Below are positions 35,952 through 43,384 of a DNA stretch of 52,721 nucleotides, in pieces (the stretch's first letter is position 1; every line of letters starts with the position of its first letter). The stretch comes from Phycisphaerales bacterium (GTDB lineage: Bacteria; Planctomycetota; Phycisphaerae; Phycisphaerales; UBA1924): NCBI GenBank assembly GCA_016793015.1, contig JAEUJD010000088.1, forward strand, positions 1-52,721, written 5' to 3'. The notes under the pieces are model-generated. The model worked only from the letters and a program-made list of their open reading frames with translations. It was not told where the DNA came from and did no database searches. The translations under genes were made by a program, and so were the position numbers.

Positions 35952-36881
35952 TTGGACATCTTCGCCATCACCAAAGAGCAGATCGACTCGAACTCCATCG
36001 GCGCCAGCGCCTGCGAGGCTCTTGAGGCCGGCAAGATCGTCGCCCTGCCCGATCACTCCCTCTTCGACAAACAAGCAGATATCGACTTCCTCCTCGGCCT
36101 TCAGAACAACGCCTCGGCCCTGCACAAAAATGTCGCCTACAAGCCCGCCGCTCATAAGGTCACCGGCGCCACAACCAAGACCCCCCAGGAAGCCGAACAG
36201 CTCCTTCAGGTCATGTCCGATTTCTCCAAGCGCGCCCTCACTCTCCTCGCCCGCGTCTGCCAGCCCTACGCCGGAAAGTGGAAGACCGATTACGCCTCCT
36301 ACCGCCCCTTCGAGGAACAAGGCCGCGATCTGCCGCTCAAGCAGCGCAACGACCTGATGCACGTTGATGCCTTCCCCTCCCGTCCCACCAAGGGCGGGGG
36401 CATCCTCCGTCTCTTCACACAGATCAATCCGAGCAAAGATCGCGTCTGGCGCGTCTCCGGCCCCTTTGATGCGCTCGCCGACAAGTACGCCCTTCAGGCC
36501 GGCCTGAAAGAAGTCAAGGGAGGCTCCGCCGCGATGAAGCGTGCCGCGGCAAAGCTCGGCCGCGCCCTCGGCATCAACGTCCCCGATCGCACCGCCTACG
36601 ACCAGTTCATGCTCGGCTTCCACGACTTCCTCAAAGGCAGCGAAGAGTTCCAGCACGCCCCGCAGGCACGCCAGATGTCCTTCCGCCCAAACCAGGTCTG
36701 GATGTGCTACACCGACGTGCTCGCCCACAGCGTCCTCTCGGGCCAGTACGCTCTGGAGCAGACCGTGATCGTCCCGCCCGAAGCCAAGGTGAATCCCGAT
36801 ATCGCGCCGGTCTCGGTGCTGGAACGCATCGCCGGTTTCCCGCTGACGCCGAGCCGGGGCAGGTCACTGCAGACCGTTTGA
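35952..36881 (+). CDS. Kdo hydroxylase family protein (KdoO-like, TTG start)
   Basis: Fe(II)/2-oxoglutarate-type oxygenase that hydroxylates Kdo of lipopolysaccharide in characterised members. 309 residues. MHVDAFPSRPTKGGGILRLF gives the H-x-D pair (His137, Asp139), and CYTDVLAHSVLSGQYALEQT gives the distal His259; RPNQVWMCY precedes it as in the family. The start is TTG 35952 with GGAG at 35941-35944; no ATG lies near the family start, and the extra upstream codons look unrelated. Presence of this enzyme implies Kdo-containing LPS in the envelope. Confidence 0.85.
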   Translation: MDIFAITKEQIDSNSIGASACEALEAGKIVALPDHSLFDKQADIDFLLGLQNNASALHKNVAYKPAAHKVTGATTKTPQEAEQLLQVMSDFSKRALTLLARVCQPYAGKWKTDYASYRPFEEQGRDLPLKQRNDLMHVDAFPSRPTKGGGILRLFTQINPSKDRVWRVSGPFDALADKYALQAGLKEVKGGSAAMKRAAAKLGRALGINVPDRTAYDQFMLGFHDFLKGSEEFQHAPQARQMSFRPNQVWMCYTDVLAHSVLSGQYALEQTVIVPPEAKVNPDIAPVSVLERIAGFPLTPSRGRSLQTV

Positions 36882-36956
36882 GTTGACTCTCTCAACAGCA
36901 GCCAAGGCGCCTTCCGGCAAGCGACCTGAAGACGGTCCACTGCTGGCTGCCGAGCG

Positions 36957-37607
36957 CTACGTCGAGTGATGATGTCCGCCGGGCGGCTTGGGCGAGACAT
37001 CCACCGGGATTCCGTGCTGCAACTGCCACGCGGCATACATCCCGTCGATCCAGCTGTGCAGACTCCAGAAGCACTCATTGTGCGGCGCTTCGCGCATCTC
37101 AACCATCGATGCATCCCGCCGCCGCGAATCACCGGGGTAGAGCTCGGCCTCCGCAGCCGCGATCACCGAGTGGCACGTGTTGTGAACGCCGTGGTAGAGC
37201 GTGATGCCATGGAGCGTGCTTTCGACAAACGCGCCGAGCGCATCCACGCTCGGCCCGGCGATGAACCCGGGAATCGCGCCCAGAAAGCCGTTCATGTACC
37301 CGGGCTCAAGCCGATCGATCACCCACTGCGGCAGCTCGGTCCATTCATCAAAGTGGAAGCCCGGCTCCGCAGTATCGTCCACGATCCACTTGAAATGCCG
37401 CAGCATCTCCCGGTGAAATTCGAGAAACTGCTCGCCCGCGCCGGCTTCTTTCACGCACTTCACCCCGGGATACTTTGCGCGAGCCGCGTTGATCGCCGCC
37501 TGCCCCGCACGTCCAAACTCCGCCGGATTCAGCCTCGCGACATGCCATTCCGAATGGCCGCTCATGTGATGTTTCACGGCGTTGTACAAATTCCCCGGGA
37601 GTCTCAT
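36957..37607 (-). CDS. tyrosinase-like type 3 copper protein
   Basis: 216 residues, short for a tyrosinase. QFLEFHREMLRHFKWI (His65, His71) resembles the F-x-x-W-H-R copper A motif. LHGITLYHGVHNTCH (His133, His139, His142, His146) and APHNECFWSLHSWIDGMYAAWQ (His176, His184) resemble the copper B D-P-x-F-x-x-H-H-x-x-x-D motif, with His184 in the usual HH position. Whether all six ligands are present needs a model. It ends in a GGHHHST tail. ATG 37607 was chosen because GGAGGG lies eight bases before it; ATG 37628 overlaps the upstream stop. Partner of the gene upstream. Confidence 0.6.
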   Translation of the reverse strand: MRLPGNLYNAVKHHMSGHSEWHVARLNPAEFGRAGQAAINAARAKYPGVKCVKEAGAGEQFLEFHREMLRHFKWIVDDTAEPGFHFDEWTELPQWVIDRLEPGYMNGFLGAIPGFIAGPSVDALGAFVESTLHGITLYHGVHNTCHSVIAAAEAELYPGDSRRRDASMVEMREAPHNECFWSLHSWIDGMYAAWQLQHGIPVDVSPKPPGGHHHST

Positions 37608-37627
37608 GCTTGCACCCTCCGTTCGCA

Positions 37628-38074
37628 TCACTTGAGGAATGTTCTGAGGCACGGATACGCGCGGTGTGTCGGAGCCGCAAGCGGAACATCGATCCACCAG
37701 GGAGACCTGTTCCCGGCGCTGTCAATGAACTGGATGTAGTCCTCGGTCCAGTGCCCGCCAGGGGGCGGCAACGGGCGATAGGTCGGCATCGATCCGCCAT
37801 CGAGCGCAAACTGCTGCGTGCCCTCCAGCACAAGCAACTGCGTGAACAAAGCCTTGAGCTTCTCGCGTGCTTCGTTCATGTCGAGCGCATCGATCGGAGG
37901 TTGCAACGCGAGATCATCGCACAATTGCTCGAACCGCGCCTGAAGCGCCATCGTTTCCACGAGTTCCTTCTCGAACGCAAGCGGACACTGCCGCGCCGGA
38001 GGCACGGGCATACCTCCATCCAGCTTGTCGATCGAAAAGGCCACCCGTGTATCCAGTATCTGGTACATCGTCAT
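37628..38074 (-). CDS. unknown protein paired with the tyrosinase-like gene
   Basis: 148 residues, no signal or membrane segment, no family recognised. A helical middle (ALAFEKELVETMALQARFEQL and ALDMNEAREKLKALFTQLLVLE) is followed by a Pro/Gly-rich, aromatic end (MPTYRPLPPPGGHWTEDYIQF ... SPWWIDVPLAAP). The ATG at 38074 has AGGAG seven bases upstream. Its stop lies 20 bases before the tyrosinase-like start, so they are likely translated together; it could be a copper-loading or caddie-type partner, as some tyrosinases need. That role is inference. Confidence 0.55.
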   Translation of the reverse strand: MTMYQILDTRVAFSIDKLDGGMPVPPARQCPLAFEKELVETMALQARFEQLCDDLALQPPIDALDMNEAREKLKALFTQLLVLEGTQQFALDGGSMPTYRPLPPPGGHWTEDYIQFIDSAGNRSPWWIDVPLAAPTHRAYPCLRTFLK

Positions 38075-38157
38075 CGAAAACTCCTGCTTGTTGTCGAACC
38101 CGGATATAGAAACTACCCAACAGCCAATAACCCCAACCCCTCAAGTCTTCCTATTGC

Positions 38158-40395
38158 TCACTTCGCCAAGCCCGGCGGCGCGGCGCTCTTCGCACACCGA
38201 AAGCCCGATTTCGGTGAATACCCGCTGTACGGCGTCGTTCGCGCCCGCGCCAGATCCGCGTACTTCAGCGAATCCGACCACGAACGACCCAGCATCACCA
38301 CATCCCGCCGCGGCAGCGCGATATTCGCTGTCAGTTCCCGCACGCCCCCGAAACAGTGCAGTATCCCACTCGGCGTTGCAAATTCATCCGGCGCGTTCAC
38401 GGCCCGGCAATTCGACGCGTAAAGCCTGAACAACGATTCCGGATCCCACGATTGCTCCGCGAGCAGCACTTCCTGCGACGGCTCCTGCATCGCTGCGCCC
38501 GGCGCGAGTTTCGCGCCGGTTGGATACCGCCATCCCGCCGGCCCACGCATCGCGGCCTGCCACTCGAACATCGTCGGCAACCTCTTCCCGGTCCAGCGCG
38601 CAAAGGCCTCGGCATCTTCGAGCGGAACATTCACAACCGGCAAGTCCATCAGGGAATCGTCGCCCACGATGGCCTTCCAGTACGAGGGCGCGGGCCGCCC
38701 CGTCGCATCCAGAAACACCTTGTACGCACGGTTCGATACCTTGGTCCGATCGATGGAGAACGCGGGAACGTTGACCGTGCGCTGCTTCATCGTCGGTTCA
38801 AGAAATCCGGCAGCGCCGTACTCGTAGTCGCCCCCGGCAACGCCCACCATCGGCTCGACGACCGCAGCCGTCGGCAGCAGCCGGCCGCTCAGCGTCCGCG
38901 CCGGGGCTGCCGCAGCGGGCTCCTGCTCCTTTTCATCCTCCGCGATCCGGATCCGCACGCCGTTCTCCGCGCCCGGCCAGAGCAGCACGGAGTTGAATTC
39001 GGCAAACCTCGCCCCGTCCGCCGTCGCCAGCGTGATCCGGTATTGACCCGGAGTCAACTTCATGTCGTGGATCGGCGTCGTGCCCGCGTCCTTCGCGAGC
39101 GGCGCAAGTTCCAGCGTTGCCTCATCACAGCGCTGGATCAGAACCCGCAAGGGCGTGGTCGCCGACTCGATCGTCACCCACGCCATCGCCGCGTTGTGCG
39201 ATGCGTTTAGTCGATTCCACGAGAACAACAACCCCAGCCCGAGCGCGAGGAACGCCCCGATCGCCAGCGGCACCCTGTGCTTCAAGGAAAACAACGCGGC
39301 CGTTCGCGCAAGCCCCGGCGGCCGGGCCAGAATCGGCAGCCCGGCCAGAAACGCCCGCAAGTCCGCGCCCATGTGCGCCGCCGACTGATACCGGCGTTCC
39401 GGCGATTTCTCGAGCGCCTTGTGGCAGATCGTCTCGAGATCGCGCGGAATCGTGCGATCGACCGAACGCAGTTTGGGCGGATCGTCCGACATCACCGCCT
39501 TCAGCACCAGGTTCGCATCCGTGCCGTCGAATGCACGACGCAGCGTCAGCATCTCATACAGCACCGCGCCGAGCGAAAACACATCGCTGCGTTCATCAAT
39601 CCTCGCGTCCTCGACCGACGCCTGCTCCGGGCTCATGTAATGACACGTGCCGATCGCCTGCGTGTGAAGGATCGCCTCCCCGGGCCCAACGCGCTTGGCG
39701 ATGCCAAAGTCGGTCAGCCGCGCCGCGCCCGACTTGTCCAGCAGAATGTTCGATGGCTTGACATCCCGGTGCAGAATCCCCGCCCGGTGCGAGCAATCGA
39801 GGGCATCCGCGATCGCCGCCGCCATCTGTGCCGAGTGTTTCTGCCAATGCTGCGAGTTCCGCGACGAGGAGGCATCTTTTCGGCGTGCCCGCTCCGCCTC
39901 GAGCGCCTGGCTCAGCGTCGTCCCCTCCACATACTCGCTCACGATGTAGTGCAGCCCGCCGTCGGTCCCGAGCTTGTAGACCGGCACGATCGCCGGATGC
40001 CTCAAGCCCGCGGCGTTCCTCGCCTCATCCCGGAACCGCGCCAGCGCCCTCTCCGATCCGACGAGATGCGACGCGAGCACCTTCACCGCGACCTCGCGAT
40101 GCAGCAGCATGTCTTCGGCGAGGTACACCGTCCCCATGCCCCCCCGCCCGATCTCGCGCAATATGCGAAACTCGTCGAGCATGGTGCCCGGCAGGGCCCC
40201 GCCCGTCGGGTTTTCCGCAGGCGGAGTCTCCGTTGGCGGCGCATCGGTGCCCGGGCCAGACCTGCTCAGCAGCCGATCGATTCGCGCCCTCGCCTCAGGC
40301 GTCGGGCACGCGCCGCGCAGAAACGCTTCGCGATCTTCACCACGCAGCGTGAGCGCTGTCAGGTAGACCGATTTTTCATCCCACGCGTTCGACAC
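38158..40395 (-). CDS. Ser/Thr protein kinase with C-terminal FGE-sulfatase domain
   Basis: 745 residues. Short N-terminal helical domain typical of planctomycete kinases (FLRGACPTPEARARIDRLL), then the kinase (about 75-345): GRGGMG loop, Lys105, HRDVKPSN (209-216), DFG (229-231), SPEQ (255-258). A membrane helix lies near 375-392, followed by a region around 400-480 that looks like a PEGA-type strand domain, and an FGE-sulfatase/SUMF1-like domain (about 505-740): VPAFSIDRTKVSNRAYKVFL, WTGKRLPTMFEWQAAMRG, and SGFRCAK. The FGE-like part probably lies outside the cytoplasm and may sense ligands. Its upstream neighbour is an ECF sigma gene, 87 bases away. Confidence 0.88.
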   Translation of the reverse strand: MSNAWDEKSVYLTALTLRGEDREAFLRGACPTPEARARIDRLLSRSGPGTDAPPTETPPAENPTGGALPGTMLDEFRILREIGRGGMGTVYLAEDMLLHREVAVKVLASHLVGSERALARFRDEARNAAGLRHPAIVPVYKLGTDGGLHYIVSEYVEGTTLSQALEAERARRKDASSSRNSQHWQKHSAQMAAAIADALDCSHRAGILHRDVKPSNILLDKSGAARLTDFGIAKRVGPGEAILHTQAIGTCHYMSPEQASVEDARIDERSDVFSLGAVLYEMLTLRRAFDGTDANLVLKAVMSDDPPKLRSVDRTIPRDLETICHKALEKSPERRYQSAAHMGADLRAFLAGLPILARPPGLARTAALFSLKHRVPLAIGAFLALGLGLLFSWNRLNASHNAAMAWVTIESATTPLRVLIQRCDEATLELAPLAKDAGTTPIHDMKLTPGQYRITLATADGARFAEFNSVLLWPGAENGVRIRIAEDEKEQEPAAAAPARTLSGRLLPTAAVVEPMVGVAGGDYEYGAAGFLEPTMKQRTVNVPAFSIDRTKVSNRAYKVFLDATGRPAPSYWKAIVGDDSLMDLPVVNVPLEDAEAFARWTGKRLPTMFEWQAAMRGPAGWRYPTGAKLAPGAAMQEPSQEVLLAEQSWDPESLFRLYASNCRAVNAPDEFATPSGILHCFGGVRELTANIALPRRDVVMLGRSWSDSLKYADLARARTTPYSGYSPKSGFRCAKSAAPPGLAK

Positions 40396-40482
40396 AGATC
40401 AATATCCCTCAAAGACGTTCCCTCCCCGCCGCCAACCGAGGCGATCCGTGCGCAGGCCCGTCCGTGTTTTCCTCGAGAAACT

Positions 40483-41100
40483 TCAATCCACCGAGAGCCG
40501 CTCGCTGAGCCACGCCGATGCATACGCCCAATCCCGACGCACCGACGCCACCGAGCGCTCGAGCATTTCTGCTGTCTCGCGGATCGACCGCTGCGCGAAA
40601 TACCTCAGTTCCACCACCTTTGCTGCCTCGGGATCGACCGCGCGAAACTCTTCGAGCGCCGCCCGCAGGTCGATCACGTCCGCCTGAATCGTGCCCCCCT
40701 CTTCCGCCGGCGCATCCATCAGCACCATCCGCTTGCGGTCGCCCCCCACCTTCTGCGTCTTGGACGCCTTGACAGTCTCGACCAGCACATCGTGCATGGC
40801 GCGCCCGAACAGGAAAAAGAAATGCCGCCGATCCTCCGCATCGAGTTGATCCCGTCCCAGCAGCCGCGCACACGCGCTACTCACGAGCGAAGTCACCTCC
40901 AGGCCGAGCGCCGGCCACCCCTCCGGGCCAACCATCCCCCGCGCGATCCCACGCAGCTCGTCGTACACCCGGCGGAACAACTCGTCCCGCTTCGCGGCAT
41001 CGCCCGAACGCGCTTCGCGCAGCAGCACAGTCACGGTCCCCGTCGCCGCTCCCGAAACCGGCCCTCCCGTGGGTTCTCTGGCTGGCAATTCCTCGCGCAT
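40483..41100 (-). CDS. ECF-type sigma factor (Sig-70_X6-like), partner of the FGE kinase
   Basis: About 205 residues. The pattern LGLEVTSLVSSACARLLGRDQL, DRRHFFFLFGRAMHDVLVE and KVGGDRKRM follows the planctomycete ECF subfamily in which the hallmark is L-V-[HN]-E-[AV]-Y-L-R-L then F-F-x-x-A-[AS]-x-A-M-R. Region 4 is ELRYFAQRSIRETAEMLERSVASVRRDW, a helix-turn-helix. ATG 41100 is chosen; ATG 41142 is possible. It and the kinase downstream probably form one signalling unit. Confidence 0.85.
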   Translation of the reverse strand: MREELPAREPTGGPVSGAATGTVTVLLREARSGDAAKRDELFRRVYDELRGIARGMVGPEGWPALGLEVTSLVSSACARLLGRDQLDAEDRRHFFFLFGRAMHDVLVETVKASKTQKVGGDRKRMVLMDAPAEEGGTIQADVIDLRAALEEFRAVDPEAAKVVELRYFAQRSIRETAEMLERSVASVRRDWAYASAWLSERLSVD

Positions 41101-41575
41101 GTCCAAACATATCAGAATTTCTTCTGAATTCCGCGCACCCACCTCCCCGTTTGGCGGCGGTTCTCGGGTCCGATCGGTTCTGGCGAGCCACCCACAGCGC
41201 GGATGGTCGATTCAGGGGCGGGGTGGGAATGGCGGGGCTTTGCCGTTCGCGCGGCTCGCCGAACCGAATACGCCGGGGAGTGGCCGCAATGCCTGTTCCG
41301 GGAGAGTCGTTCGCGGCAATCTCGGAGTTTGCACGGTGCGTCTCGCCATGGGGGGTGGTTTGGGGCGGACGGTGAAAGCCGTCGCGCCACTTCCCCGGCG
41401 GATTTTTCGGGCTCGGGCACGCCAGCCCACTCGCAACGCTCGCCTTTCTTCCTTTGTTTGAGACCGCCCGGCCAAATGCGGCGATCGGATGCTCGTTGGA
41501 AGCGAATGAGGATGAGGCAGCGGGCGGCAGATAGACTGCTCCGCACCGCATCCCACCGCCCCGGAGTGTCCGCCC
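41101..41575. other. 475-base divergent intergenic region
   Basis: Lies between the ECF gene (minus) and the WXG100-like gene (plus). Frames crossing it look like random GC-rich sequence. No promoter, hairpin or RNA gene that I could support. Confidence 0.5.
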
Positions 41576-41848
41576 ATGTCCAAAGCCGCCGTCGACCCGG
41601 CCGAACTGCGCCGCTTCGCGCTCGATCTCAAGCGATTCAACACGAACCTCATCGCGCAGATGCAGGCTCTCCAAGGGAGGCTTTCCACCCTCGGCCAGAC
41701 CTGGCGCGACCAAGAGCAGGTCAAGTTCACCGAGCAGTTCGAGGCGACCATGAAAACCCTCAACCGCTTCACCGACCTCTCCGAACAGCACGTTCCCTTC
41801 CTCCTCCGCAAGGCCGAGAAGATCGAGGAATACTTGAACCAGCGATGA
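41576..41848 (+). CDS. WXG100-like (ESX) small helical protein
   Basis: 90 residues, predicted as two long helices joined at QTWRDQEQVKF. WXG100 proteins are about 100-residue helical hairpins with W-x-G at the turn; here the turn reads W-R-D and F follows six residues later, with L/I heptads on both sides (LRRFALDLKRFNTNL, FLLRKAEKIEEYL). The relaxed turn makes the call moderate. First gene of a plus-strand cluster with a coiled-coil protein, a second small W-x-D protein and an FtsK/EssC-like ATPase; in ESX systems such proteins are the secreted substrates or partners. Confidence 0.6.
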   Translation: MSKAAVDPAELRRFALDLKRFNTNLIAQMQALQGRLSTLGQTWRDQEQVKFTEQFEATMKTLNRFTDLSEQHVPFLLRKAEKIEEYLNQR

Positions 41849-41853
41849 CGAAC

Positions 41854-41972
41854 GCGGAGCTCGGAGCCCGGAACTCGGAGCAAAGGCCCCGAGCGATAGA
41901 CGGGTCTTGGACATCCGTAATCCGAAATGAACTTTCCCCGCTCCGCGTTCCGGGCTCCGCGCTCCGAGTTCC
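41854..41972. repeat. heptamer repeats forming a large inverted repeat
   Basis: Left arm 41854-41881: four heptamers of the form [GTC]CGGA[GA]C. Right arm 41940-41972: four to five heptamers of its complement (GCTCCGC, GTTCCGG, ...). The arms are nearly complementary across about 28 bases with 58 bases between. The right arm ends two bases before the ATG of the next gene, so folding would hide that start. Confidence 0.7.
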
Positions 41973-41974
41973 AA

Positions 41975-43012
41975 ATGGCCGAATCCGCCCGCATCAACTC
42001 CGTCACGGCGCTCCGCGATCTCAAGGTCGCGTTGAACCAGTTCATCGAGCAAGTGAACATTGCGTTCGCATCGGTCGATGCCGAGATCGGCCGCACGGGC
42101 CAGTGGCTCCAGCAAGAGCGGCCCGCGTACTACAAACACGCCGTACGCCGGGCCGAAGACGCCGTCACCCGGGCCAAGAGCGACATCAGCCGCAAGCAAT
42201 ACATGCGCGCGCCCGAACCCGTCAGCGTGGTCGAGGAGCGCAAAGTCCTGGAGAAACTCAAGCGCCGGCTCGAAGAGCTCCAGCGAAAGCAGGATGCCGT
42301 GCGCAAGTGGGCCCCGCGCTGGGAGCGCGAGGCGATGATGTACAAATCGACCTGCCGCCCGCTCACCGAGTACGTGTCGGCAACCCTGCCCCGGGCGATC
42401 GAGCGGCTCGAGAAGATGGCCGTCGCGATCGAGGAATACCTCCGCTTGCAGGTTTCCTCGCCCGACCTCAAGCCGGTCGATTCGTCCGCTTTCGGAGAAT
42501 CCTGGACCGATCAGCCCGATGCGTTCGTCCTGCGCTCCACGGTCGAGAAGTACGCCCACCTTCGGGCGATGATTCTTTCGCCGGAGGCCGCGGCAGAACT
42601 CCGCCCCGCCCCGCTCGAAACTCCCTGGCAAGCAGGAACCGTCAGCCCCCCCGACGCCGAATCGATTGCGAAGCTTTCGGTCGCGGATGCACTTCCGGGC
42701 GACGACGACCTGGTCTTTCTCGCATGGCGCGCGGTCGCCGCAGAAGCCGTTTTCCTCGCCCGGCGCCCCGGCATCGCTCCGCCCCGCCCGGACTCTCGCG
42801 TGGACAGCGGCTGGTTCATCGGCCCGCTCGACAAGCCCGAACAACCCGGGGGCTACGCCTGCACCACGGTCGCCTCGCTTGCGCAGCTTGTGCCCAACAT
42901 CCGCTCCATCCTCGGTCTTCGGCCCGGCTGCCTCGCGATTCTCGCCAGCGGCACCGTCCGCAGCATTCTCGATGAAGGAGATCGAGAATTGTGGCATTCG
43001 GAAGCCACCTAG
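41975..43012 (+). CDS. coiled-coil protein of the ESX-like cluster
   Basis: 345 residues. The first ~160 are helical with heptads (ALRDLKVALNQFIEQVNIAF, RRAEDAVTRAKSDI, LEKLKRRLEELQRKQDAVRKW) and a conserved-looking GQWLQQERPAYYKHAV segment. The last ~190 are a mixed, acidic domain with no recognised fold (YACTTVASLAQLVPNIRSI, GCLAILASGTVRSILDEG). No signal peptide or membrane helix. ATG 41975 is used; an earlier in-frame start would translate the repeat arm. Placed between two small W-x-D proteins and the ATPase; could be an adaptor, chaperone or secreted substrate. Confidence 0.6.
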   Translation: MAESARINSVTALRDLKVALNQFIEQVNIAFASVDAEIGRTGQWLQQERPAYYKHAVRRAEDAVTRAKSDISRKQYMRAPEPVSVVEERKVLEKLKRRLEELQRKQDAVRKWAPRWEREAMMYKSTCRPLTEYVSATLPRAIERLEKMAVAIEEYLRLQVSSPDLKPVDSSAFGESWTDQPDAFVLRSTVEKYAHLRAMILSPEAAAELRPAPLETPWQAGTVSPPDAESIAKLSVADALPGDDDLVFLAWRAVAAEAVFLARRPGIAPPRPDSRVDSGWFIGPLDKPEQPGGYACTTVASLAQLVPNIRSILGLRPGCLAILASGTVRSILDEGDRELWHSEAT

Positions 43013-43069
43013 CACGTTCGTCACTGTTGTCGCTCCCTTCATCGCCCCGCCCATCTTCCCCGAATCCCC

Positions 43070-43297
43070 ATGAGCTCCAAAGTCGCCCAGGCCAACATCA
43101 CCGACGCCGTCAAAGACCTGCGATTCCGCTGGGAGCGGGCACGCACCGAGTGGGACGACGCCGCGAGCAAGCGCTTCGAAAAGGACATACTCGCGCCGCT
43201 GGAGCCCATGGTGGTCGCGGCCATCAAGGCGCTCGAACATGTGAACGAACTCATGATCCAGGTCCGCCGCGAATGCGAAGACCACGGCAAGGATTAA
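43070..43297 (+). CDS. second small W-x-D helical protein
   Basis: 75 residues, helical. RTEWDDAASKRFEKDIL has the same W-x-D then F at plus eight that occurs in QTWRDQEQVKF of the first small protein. A short helix (VKDLRFRWERA) precedes it and a longer one (EPMVVAAIKALEHVNELMIQV) follows. Like WXG100 proteins it could form a heterodimer with the other, or be an ATPase adaptor. No family name is certain. Confidence 0.5.
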   Translation: MSSKVAQANITDAVKDLRFRWERARTEWDDAASKRFEKDILAPLEPMVVAAIKALEHVNELMIQVRRECEDHGKD

Positions 43298-43384
43298 CCG
43301 CGAAAGCTCGGCATCATCTGTACACGGTGCACATGCCGCACACGCCACGCACGCCTTCGACCCGATCGAATAAACTGAACCCGC

